Shown: piece after piece, positions 1 to 4,293 of the stretch | How positions within the stretch are numbered: the first letter of the stretch is position 1 | Layout: each line of letters begins with the position of its first letter | Assembly: GCA_001483205.1 (NCBI GenBank) | Contig: JPPB01000047.1 | Coordinates: 1 to 5,126 of the forward strand | Length of the DNA stretch: 5,126 nucleotides | Direction of reading: 5' to 3' | Source of the DNA: an alpha proteobacterium 3107 | GTDB taxonomy: Bacteria; Pseudomonadota; Alphaproteobacteria; Rhodobacterales; Rhodobacteraceae | Program-made: the position numbers and the translations under genes | The notes under the pieces: model-generated | The model's input: the letters and a program-made list of their open reading frames with translations, nothing else | Told to the model about the DNA's origin: nothing | The model's database searches: none

Positions 1-98
1 CTCGAAACGCTTCAACTCGTTGGAGCATATGGGCTTTATGGCAAGACCATCGCCAATGTGGAATATAGCGAAAAGCGCCCGCCCAGGCAGGCGGCTGC
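1..98 (+). repeat. Dispersed intergenic repeat, left copy (core 19-83 plus GC hairpin)
   Basis: Positions 19-83 match the reverse complement of 4071-4135 at 54 of 65 bases without gaps. The match continues to position 1 more weakly, with one single-base indel, so the element may extend beyond the window. The core ends in AAAAGCGCCCGCC and is followed by a GC-rich hairpin, as in the other copy. Frame 1 is open from position 1 to a TAA at 133-135 and reads somewhat like protein (VGAYGLYGKTIANVEYSEKR). The other copy has an in-frame TGA just upstream of the same reading and no ATG, so I do not call a gene. The element lies between the end of rlmH and whatever is to the left. Its function is unknown. 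Confidence 0.75.
71..98 (-). terminator. Candidate rho-independent terminator of rlmH
   Basis: On the minus strand the 3' end of rlmH is followed after about 75 bases by a GC-rich stem-loop and TTTT. Positions 79-83 (CCGCC) pair with 90-94 (GGCGG) across a six-base loop. One mismatch is then followed by three more pairs (75-77 with 96-98, one of them a G-T wobble). The T run is at 71-74. It is also part of the dispersed repeat, so terminator activity is inferred from shape alone. Confidence 0.4.
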
Positions 99-112
99 CC
101 GGCTCAACCATC

Positions 113-139
113 CTGCAAAGGTCTTTTCTGCATAATGGC
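113..139. repeat. TGCA-rich near-palindromic motif, copy A
   Basis: The reverse complement reads GCCATTATGCAG followed by AAAAGACCTTTGCAG. The first 12 bases are identical to 4221-4232, and the second part resembles AAGTCTTTTGCA there. The centre (AAAGGTCTTT) is nearly self-complementary, and TGCA sequences sit at both ends. Such a motif could be a protein-binding site or the end of a repeat element. It lies in non-coding DNA downstream of rlmH, which argues somewhat against a promoter operator. Confidence 0.5.
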
Positions 140-173
140 GCATCAGCGGCCAAACCGCCCCCCGGATCACCGA

Positions 174-659
174 TCACCGCCCCGCAGCGTCCCCCCGGTG
201 ATACGGCCCGCCCGCCAGGATCGAGGCCGCGCGATAGAGCTGTTCGCTCAGCATCACCCGCGCCAGCATATGCGGCCAGACCATGGCCCCGAAGCCAAGC
301 ACAAAATCGGCCTCTGCCCGCAGACCCGGCCAAAGACCATCAGCCCCGCCGATGACGAAGGCCACATCGCTCTGCCCGTCATCGCGCCACCGCGCCAACC
401 GCTGCGCAAAACCGGGTGAGGTCATCGCCTTGCCCCGTTCATCCAGAACGCAGACCAGCGCACCGCCGGGAATGGCGCGGCGAATGAGCGCGGCCTCGGC
501 CTCAGCCCCACCGCCTTTCCTGTCCCCGACCTCCCGAACCTGTAGCGGCCCCAGCCCCAAGGCCTGCCCGGTGCGGTCAAACCGGGTGCGGTAGTCGTCG
601 ATCAGCGCCCGCTCCGGCCCCGCCCGCAGACGGCCCACCGCGCAGATATGCACCCTCAT
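174..659 (-). CDS. rlmH: 23S rRNA (pseudouridine1915-N3)-methyltransferase RlmH
   Basis: The 161-residue product is a full-length SPOUT-family methyltransferase. The family methylates N3 of pseudouridine 1915 in helix 69 of 23S rRNA on the assembled 70S ribosome, using S-adenosylmethionine, and acts as a dimer in the cytoplasm. Seen in the sequence: an N-terminal strand with RLRAGPE (10-16), LDERGK (72-77), the SAM-loop motif FVIGGADG (101-108), and the C-terminal knot segment WPHMLARVMLSEQLYRA (128-144) ending in PYHR (152-155). The ATG at 657-659 fits the usual N-terminus. No clear Shine-Dalgarno sequence precedes it. rsfS, its common neighbour, is 1.4 kb upstream, separated by the accessory module. 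In an uninterrupted arrangement rlmH may have depended on transcription or translation from rsfS. The identification is firm. Confidence 0.97.
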   Translation of the reverse strand: MRVHICAVGRLRAGPERALIDDYRTRFDRTGQALGLGPLQVREVGDRKGGGAEAEAALIRRAIPGGALVCVLDERGKAMTSPGFAQRLARWRDDGQSDVAFVIGGADGLWPGLRAEADFVLGFGAMVWPHMLARVMLSEQLYRAASILAGGPYHRGDAAGR

Positions 660-726
660 GCCAGCCGGAGAGGCAGAAATGCCAGTTCATTGAAGCGCGC
701 GCGTCGGGATTTTTCCTCCGCCCTGG

Positions 727-1248
727 TCATTCCAAAAAACTCGGCTGCTCAAAGTCCGGGGGCAAGTCCAGTTCCCATGTGCATTTCACATCCATTCCCA
801 ACTGATTCGCGAATGCAGCTTGATCGCCATCGTCCGTATAAAACACCTCTGCGCCATTAACCTTTGCTATCACGGCTATTTGCCTGTCGAACTTGACCTC
901 TTGCCATCCGGCCTTGACGCCGCCTTTCTTATCGCCACCCGCAATCGCTTTTTGCGTTTCCATGGCAAGTTCAATGGCGCATCTCGCATCGAACGGAGCG
1001 ACCTCCATGACCGCTGACCTATTTATTTCTCCAACAGCCTTCGCAACATCAGGGACCGCAGTCAGAAGTTCCGCAAGACATGGCGTCGGAATGATCACGG
1101 TATCCCCTGCCCCGGAATGCCGGTTGATCATCGCCTCAATTCGCTCTTTGCAATGTGTTACAGGCTGGCCGGTTTGCGGATTCTCAGACGGCTTTGCACC
1201 CGGCTTAAACACCCGTGAAAGGAATGTGTTATCCAGCGCGACAATCAC
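727..1248 (-). CDS. PIN-domain protein, probable ribonuclease (VapC-like)
   Basis: The 173-residue protein has the pattern of PIN-domain nucleases, which cleave RNA with a metal ion held by conserved acidic residues. Seen: D6 in the first strand (IVALDNTFL), E60 in PCLAELL, D121 in KFDRQIAVIA, and D139/D140/D142 in FYTDDGD, spaced as in VapC-type proteins. It is somewhat longer than a typical VapC (about 130-140 residues), with an insert rich in G, K and P after the first strand (about 15-45) and a C-terminal tail. The start is GTG at 1246-1248 and overlaps the upstream gene's TGA by three bases (GTGA), so translation is probably coupled. No good ribosome binding site precedes it. The PIN fold is well supported. 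Toxin activity and RNA target are inferred from family and context only; it could instead act in RNA processing. Confidence 0.85.
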   Translation of the reverse strand: MIVALDNTFLSRVFKPGAKPSENPQTGQPVTHCKERIEAMINRHSGAGDTVIIPTPCLAELLTAVPDVAKAVGEINRSAVMEVAPFDARCAIELAMETQKAIAGGDKKGGVKAGWQEVKFDRQIAVIAKVNGAEVFYTDDGDQAAFANQLGMDVKCTWELDLPPDFEQPSFLE

Positions 1249-1979
1249 CGGAATTGACCGTCTTTCTCTTCGATGTTCCTGATAGCCTGAATCGGGTCAT
1301 CGGGCCATTCAATGTCGAGCGCGCGCAACCGATCCACCGTTTCCCGCAGGTCTGCCATGCTCACCGGCGCGAAGTCGATGAGGGAAAAATCGTCTATACT
1401 CCATTTTCCGTCGCCGGTTCTGGTCCAAATGCCATGGCCCCTGACCTTGACGGTTCCAAAAAGATGGCCGCGCAACTCTTTGCCTATATCAAGGGTCGTC
1501 TTGCAAGCCACGACTCCGTAGGCTTCCGTCCTCACTCTGACGTTCACACCTTCATTTGTTTCAGCAATGTGATACAACTTCCCCGTGAACGTCGCGGCAT
1601 CACGAATGCGATATATGGCTTCTCTCTCCGGTCGCCTGCCCGGAAACGGGATCACATTTCGTTCGCTTTCATCAAAGACGCCGCCGCTCGTTTCGTCTTC
1701 GCACAGCATTTCGTTTATTGTGTCGTGCGCCTTGATCGCCGCTTTCGGGGCGGTTCCTTCTTTTATCTCGGCAATCCTTTTCCTGAGCTCGCTTTCGTGA
1801 TTCGGATCAACCACGAGTGTGCTGCGGTGGCTGCCCTCAAGAACGCCGGTCAGGTGAAGATGGTCATCAACCTCAAGCATTTTCGCGATTTCGGAATAAT
1901 ACGCCAAGAGCCGCTTAAGCGGCATGGTTTCGGGCGTGAAACCTTCGATTCTGAAGGTGTAACGTGTTGTTTCTTTCAC
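1245..1979 (-). CDS. Uncharacterised protein, partner of the PIN protein
   Basis: I do not recognise a named family with certainty. Starting at the GTG at 1977-1979, the product is 244 residues. That start has GGGAAGGA six bases upstream and gives MKETTRYTFRIEGFTPETMP. A GTG 18 bases earlier (1995-1997) has no binding site. Residues 1-75 look mixed alpha/beta, with an amphipathic helix (PLKRLLAYYSEIAKMLEV) and a strand-turn-strand section (LHLTGVLEGSHRSTLVVDP). Residues 95-120 look like a polar linker. Residues 122-205 look like a run of beta strands with conserved-looking GKLYHI, LFGTVKVRGHGIW and WSIDDFSLIDF. No membrane segment, signal peptide, helix-turn-helix or catalytic motif is visible. 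It precedes the PIN gene and overlaps it, the order in which antitoxins usually precede toxins, but it is three times the size of a usual VapB and shows no DNA-binding motif. An antitoxin-like role is a guess. Confidence 0.85.
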   Translation of the reverse strand: MKETTRYTFRIEGFTPETMPLKRLLAYYSEIAKMLEVDDHLHLTGVLEGSHRSTLVVDPNHESELRKRIAEIKEGTAPKAAIKAHDTINEMLCEDETSGGVFDESERNVIPFPGRRPEREAIYRIRDAATFTGKLYHIAETNEGVNVRVRTEAYGVVACKTTLDIGKELRGHLFGTVKVRGHGIWTRTGDGKWSIDDFSLIDFAPVSMADLRETVDRLRALDIEWPDDPIQAIRNIEEKDGQFR

Positions 1980-1985
1980 ATGCCA

Positions 1986-1993
1986 TCCTTCCC
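1986..1993 (-). promoter_or_regulatory. Ribosome binding site that decides the 244-aa start
   Basis: The minus strand reads GGGAAGGA, six bases before the GTG at 1977-1979. The longer reading from the GTG at 1995-1997 has no such site before it and would overlap this one. I therefore prefer the shorter protein. Confidence 0.6.
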
Positions 1994-2005
1994 ACACGGA
2001 TGCAG

Positions 2006-2034
2006 AGACTACACGCCTGACGCGCGCCGGTAAA
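2006..2034 (-). promoter_or_regulatory. Weak candidate promoter of the PIN module
   Basis: The minus strand has TTTACC (2029-2034), a 17-base spacer and TAGTCT (2006-2011), matching the sigma70 consensus at 4/6 and 3/6. It lies between the rsfS stop and the module start and overlaps the right-hand edge repeat at 2016-2027. Read-through from the rsfS promoter is an equally good explanation for expression. Confidence 0.25.
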
Positions 2035-2054
2035 GCCCTCTCATCCCCGCCCGA

Positions 2055-2453
2055 TCAGGCCCGATGCGCGGCCATATCAAGCCACATCTTTTCCAACTGA
2101 TAGAACGCACGCACCTCGGGGCGAAAGACATGGACAATCACATCGCCCGCATCAATCAGCACCCAATCGCTCTGATCCTTGCCTTCCATCTTTGACGCTA
2201 TGCCGAACCCCTGTTTCAGATCATCGGCCAGATGTTCGGAAATCGCCGCCACCTGCCGGTTGGACCGGCCCGAGCAGACGACCATGTAATCGGCCATGGC
2301 CGACTTGCCGCGCAGGTCAATCCGCACGATGTCCTCGGCCTTGTCTTCTGTCAGGGAAGTCAGGATACGCTCAAGCAATTCTTCGCTTGAGAACTCTGCC
2401 GGGACGCCCGCGATCCGGGGTGTCGCGGCGGCGGTTGCGGCGGTCTTGTCCAC
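2055..2453 (-). CDS. rsfS: Ribosomal silencing factor RsfS (Iojap/DUF143 family)
   Basis: RsfS binds ribosomal protein uL14 (L14) on the 50S subunit and blocks joining with 30S, lowering translation in poor growth conditions. The 132-residue product carries the whole family domain: DKAEDIVRIDLRGKSAMADY (37-56), VVCSGRSNRQVAAI (58-71), and DWVLIDAGDVIVHVF (96-110) followed by RPEVRAFYQLEKMW (111-124). An alanine-rich, poorly conserved stretch of about 20 residues precedes the domain. The coordinates use the GTG at 2451-2453. However, the strong AGGAGG at 2483-2488 lies 29 bases away, whereas an in-frame CTG at 2472-2474 is 8 bases from it and would add seven residues. An ATG at 2465-2467 is out of frame. 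A good promoter lies just upstream. The product assignment is firm; the start is not. Confidence 0.95.
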   Translation of the reverse strand: MDKTAATAAATPRIAGVPAEFSSEELLERILTSLTEDKAEDIVRIDLRGKSAMADYMVVCSGRSNRQVAAISEHLADDLKQGFGIASKMEGKDQSDWVLIDAGDVIVHVFRPEVRAFYQLEKMWLDMAAHRA

Positions 2454-2482
2454 CGCGTTCGCAGCATGTGACAGGGCTGTTT

Positions 2483-2488
2483 CCTCCT
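2483..2488 (-). promoter_or_regulatory. Strong Shine-Dalgarno upstream of rsfS
   Basis: The minus strand reads AAAGGAGGAA around these positions, close to a perfect anti-16S match. The spacing is 8 bases to an in-frame CTG (2472-2474), 15 to an out-of-frame ATG (2465-2467) and 29 to the in-frame GTG (2451-2453). The site therefore favours the CTG as the rsfS start. Confidence 0.7.
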
Positions 2489-2530
2489 TTCTGTCGCGCC
2501 GAATACCGCCCCGGCGCAGGGCGTATCATC

Positions 2531-2559
2531 AGGATAGCACCGGCCAGGTAAATTCTCAA
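2531..2559 (-). promoter_or_regulatory. Sigma70-type promoter of rsfS
   Basis: The minus strand has TTGAGA (2554-2559; 5/6 to TTGACA), exactly 17 bases, then TATCCT (2531-2536; 4/6 to TATAAT). Transcription would begin near 2524, giving an untranslated leader of about 50 bases that contains the AGGAGG. It sits in the gap after the mscS stop, so rsfS need not depend on mscS transcription. Confidence 0.65.
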
Positions 2560-2594
2560 TGACGAGTGACGGGAACGTGACCTTTCGGGCACGG

Positions 2595-3914
2595 TTATCC
2601 GCGGGGCGGGGGATCGTTGCCCAACAGCCGCACTTCCCGCTGCGGGAAGGGAATCGAAATGCCGTTGGCTTTGAAGGCGTCCCAGAGGGCCAGATAGACA
2701 TCGCCGCGGATATTGGTCAGCCCGCCGGTGGGATCAGTGATCCAGAACCGCAGGATATAATCCACAGAGCTGTTGCCGAACCCGACGATATGGCAGACCG
2801 GGGTTTTCGACGCCAGAACCCGGCCAACGCCCTCTGTCGCCCCGACCGCGATCCGGCGCACCTCATGGGGGTCGCAGCCATAAGAGGTGCCGAAATAGAT
2901 GTCGAGCCGCACCAGATCATTGGAATGGGACCAGTTCACCACCTGACCGGTGATCAGATCCTCATTCGGGATCAGATATTCCCGCCCGTCGCGGGTGACG
3001 ACAGAGACATAGCGCGCGCCGAGACTGTCGATCCAGCCAAACGTATCGCCGAGCGAAATCACGTCCCCCGGCTTGATCGATTTGTCCAAAAGGATGATGA
3101 CGCCGGACACCAGGTTCGACACCACCTTCTGCAAGCCGAACCCGAGGCCGAGGCCGATGGCACCGGACAGGACGGCCAGCCCGGTCAGGTCAAACCCCAC
3201 CGCCTTCAGTCCGATAAAGAACGCCGCCCCGTAAAGGGCCAGTTGCAGAAACTTCGTCGCCAGCACCTGCATTGAGGGGGAAATATCTTCGTTTGTCCTG
3301 ATCCGGCGGGCGGTGGCGGTGGCGATCATTCGGGCGGTGAAGAACAACAGCCCGGTGACCACCAGCGCCTTCAGCACCGCATAGGCGGACAGGCGGAAAT
3401 CGCCGAACTCGACCGCCAGATTGTCGAGCATCGCCGCCGTTGTCTCGACAAACCCGAGATAATAGAGCGCAACATAGGTCCAGGCGCTGAGGCGGACGAT
3501 CCGGCTGAGGAACCGGTTTCGTATGAGTTGGGCCAAGAGGGCGATCCCCAGCCAGGCAAAAGAAATCGCCCAAAAGATGTTCAGCAGGTAATAGCGCGAC
3601 GGGAATGTCCCGATCACATCGCGCATGACGATGATGATAATGCCGGTCAGCAGCACGAACAGTATCAGCCGCAGGCGCTGGAGCAGGATCAACAGCCAAC
3701 GCAACTGCCATTTGGGGCGCCTCTCCAGCCCGCGCATCCGGGTGCGCAGGCGGGGGGCAATGTAGTGATTGATCAGCCAGGCCACCACGAAGACGGCGAC
3801 CAGAATGCCCACCTGTAGCAGGCGCGAGGGCAATGTCAGGGTTTGGACGAAAGCCAGCACCTGATTGATAAAGCCCTGCACCTCGGGGGCGATGATCGGG
3901 GTTTCCTGCTCCAT
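2595..3914 (-). CDS. MscS-family mechanosensitive ion channel
   Basis: The 439-residue inner-membrane protein belongs to the small-conductance mechanosensitive channel family, which opens under membrane tension to release solutes during hypo-osmotic shock. Likely membrane segments are near 31-51, 73-98, 108-133, 143-163, 176-200 and 216-240. The pore helix follows at about 244-277 and contains the family's Gly/Ala-rich GAIGLGLGFGLQKVVSNLVS. KPGDVISLGD (281-290) begins the beta domain, with the usual IPNEDLITGQVVNWSH (315-330) after it. Residues 335-430 fit the C-terminal alpha/beta cytoplasmic domain. E. coli MscS has 286 residues and three membrane helices. The extra N-terminal helices here match the longer YbdG/YnaI-like members often annotated simply as mechanosensitive channel proteins. 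The ATG at 3912-3914 lacks a clear ribosome binding site. The gene stops 36 bases before the rsfS promoter. Confidence 0.95.
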   Translation of the reverse strand: MEQETPIIAPEVQGFINQVLAFVQTLTLPSRLLQVGILVAVFVVAWLINHYIAPRLRTRMRGLERRPKWQLRWLLILLQRLRLILFVLLTGIIIIVMRDVIGTFPSRYYLLNIFWAISFAWLGIALLAQLIRNRFLSRIVRLSAWTYVALYYLGFVETTAAMLDNLAVEFGDFRLSAYAVLKALVVTGLLFFTARMIATATARRIRTNEDISPSMQVLATKFLQLALYGAAFFIGLKAVGFDLTGLAVLSGAIGLGLGFGLQKVVSNLVSGVIILLDKSIKPGDVISLGDTFGWIDSLGARYVSVVTRDGREYLIPNEDLITGQVVNWSHSNDLVRLDIYFGTSYGCDPHEVRRIAVGATEGVGRVLASKTPVCHIVGFGNSSVDYILRFWITDPTGGLTNIRGDVYLALWDAFKANGISIPFPQREVRLLGNDPPPRG

Positions 3915-3945
3915 CGGTCAAGTCTGGCACGGGCGTTTGGGCGGG

Positions 3946-3976
3946 GCAATGCCTTTTGCACAGGCCCCTGCATGAT
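3946..3976. repeat. TGCA-rich motif, copy B
   Basis: The reverse complement begins CATCATGCAGGGGCCT and ends GGCATTGC. The beginning matches 4223-4238 (CATTATGCAGGGGTCT) at 14 of 16 bases, and GCATTGC recurs at 4256-4262. B and C are therefore inverted copies about 250 bases apart that bracket the hairpins and the repeat core. It lies 32 bases upstream of the mscS start codon, so it could also be an operator. Confidence 0.5.
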
Positions 3977-4050
3977 GTCCGGGTCCGGCGAAGATATAGA
4001 TGACGGGTTTCACAAGAACGGTGAGGGCAGCGCCCGGCCCGGCGGAAGCG

Positions 4051-4081
4051 AAGCGCCCGCCGTGGGGCGGGGCGGGCGCTT
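4051..4081. repeat. Perfect GC-rich hairpin 1
   Basis: AAGCGCCCGCC at 4051-4061 pairs perfectly over 11 bases with GGCGGGCGCTT at 4071-4081 across a nine-base loop. On the plus strand the right arm runs into TTTT (4080-4083), as in a terminator, but no plus-strand gene lies upstream in the window. The right arm is the end of the dispersed repeat core, and the left-edge copy has a degenerate hairpin at the same place. Confidence 0.7.
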
Positions 4082-4150
4082 TTCGCGACAGTCCACATTG
4101 GCGATGACTTTCCCATAAAATCCATACGTTCCAACAGGTTGAGACGTTCA
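4071..4150 (-). repeat. Dispersed intergenic repeat, right copy (inverted)
   Basis: The reverse complement of 4071-4135 matches 19-83 at 54/65, and similarity continues to about 4150 with one single-base gap. Substitutions in the ATG-containing frame (reading LERMDFMGKSSPMW) fall 2, 5 and 4 at codon positions 1, 2 and 3, not the pattern of a conserved protein. In the other readable frame they fall 4, 2 and 5 with several conservative changes, but this copy has an in-frame TGA just before and no ATG. Conservation of the DNA or RNA itself is the more likely cause. Confidence 0.75.
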
Positions 4151-4151
4151 A

Positions 4152-4179
4152 AGCGCCTGCCGGGGGGCAGGCAGGCGCT
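4152..4179. repeat. Perfect GC-rich hairpin 2
   Basis: AGCGCCTGCC (4152-4161) pairs perfectly with GGCAGGCGCT (4170-4179) across an eight-base G-rich loop. It lies on the opposite side of the repeat core from hairpin 1, so the core is flanked by two stem-loops whose arms resemble each other (AGCGCCCGCC and AGCGCCTGCC). No T run follows on either strand, so a terminator is unlikely. Confidence 0.65.
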
Positions 4180-4222
4180 GCCCGGCGTTCCGACGGGCGG
4201 GACAAGTTGGCCGCCGATATGC

Positions 4223-4262
4223 CATTATGCAGGGGTCTTTATGCAGAAGTCTTTTGCATTGC
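4223..4262. repeat. TGCA-rich motif, copy C, with a 14-base tandem repeat
   Basis: Two adjacent 14-base units, ATGCAGGGGTCTTT (4227-4240) and ATGCAGAAGTCTTT (4241-4254), differ at two positions only. Together with the flanks, the segment resembles copies A (113-139) and B (3946-3976). It lies about 30 bases before the TSUP start and could be a paired binding site for a dimeric regulator, or the end of a repeat element. Confidence 0.55.
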
Positions 4263-4287
4263 TCATCATCCGGGCAGGGCGTATCCC
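4259..4287 (+). promoter_or_regulatory. Weak candidate promoter of the TSUP gene
   Basis: TTGCTC (4259-4264; 4/6), a 17-base spacer and TATCCC (4282-4287; 3/6). The predicted start of transcription is about 4294, the A of the proposed start codon, which would make the message leaderless. That would fit the absence of a clear ribosome binding site. The consensus match is poor. Confidence 0.25.
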
Positions 4288-4293
4288 GTCGGT

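Larger units (their letters stand above)
660..2054. other. Lower-GC accessory insertion between rsfS and rlmH
   Basis: The segment between the rlmH start and the rsfS stop carries two minus-strand genes that do not belong to the housekeeping locus. Sampled lines are 29/60 GC at 781-840, 29/60 at 841-900 and 31/60 at 1501-1560. Comparable lines are 39/60 inside rlmH (241-300) and 41/60 inside the TSUP gene (4321-4380). Near both edges is an imperfect inverted repeat, GCGCGCGTCGGG at 697-708 and CCTGACGCGCGC at 2016-2027 (11 of 12 matching after reverse complementing). No integrase, transposase or tRNA is visible. Acquisition by transfer is inferred from composition and from the split gene pair; the exact ends are not proven. 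Confidence 0.65.
3915..4293. other. Divergent intergenic region between mscS and the TSUP gene, repeat-rich
   Basis: These 379 bases hold no credible gene. In order along the plus strand are: TGCA motif B (3946-3976), unremarkable sequence, a perfect GC hairpin (4051-4081), the dispersed repeat core (4071-4150), a second perfect GC hairpin (4152-4179), TGCA motif C with a 14-base tandem duplication (4223-4262), and a weak promoter candidate before the TSUP start. Any control of the two divergent genes must lie here. Open frames in the region read through hairpins and differ between the repeat copies. Confidence 0.7.

Noticed and set aside
1..173. Possible CRISPR array or tRNA in the repeat-containing intergenic regions.
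   Set aside because: The repeats are two or three diverged copies without regular spacers, and no cloverleaf or CCA-ended acceptor pattern was found.
20..355. A 111-codon plus-strand frame starting MEHMGFMARPS at the left edge.
   Set aside because: The beginning is the dispersed repeat and the remainder is antisense to rlmH. It is R- and P-rich with no domain character.
660..690. Alternative minus-strand ATG at 688-690 upstream of rlmH.
   Set aside because: It is out of frame with rlmH, and its reading has no recognisable character.
1215..2033. A 272-codon open frame on the plus strand opposite the module genes, longer than the minus-strand frame there.
   Set aside because: Its product is rich in F, H, R and C with no domain character. 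The minus-strand frame has ordinary protein composition, a ribosome binding site and a GTGA overlap with the PIN gene.
2559..3275. A 238-codon plus-strand frame antisense to mscS.
   Set aside because: It is rich in D, R, P, Q and H, as expected for the reverse of a membrane-protein gene. The MscS reading on the other strand is unmistakable.
3190..4134. A 314-codon minus-strand frame overlapping mscS, starting MERMDFMGKSS.
   Set aside because: Its N-terminus is the dispersed repeat, it reads through a perfect hairpin, and the rest is the mscS gene in the wrong frame.
4207..4293. N-terminal extension of the TSUP gene from the TTG at 4207 or the ATG at 4219.
   Set aside because: It would translate the TGCA tandem repeat. 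It has no ribosome binding site, and the family's first membrane helix begins directly after the ATG at 4294.
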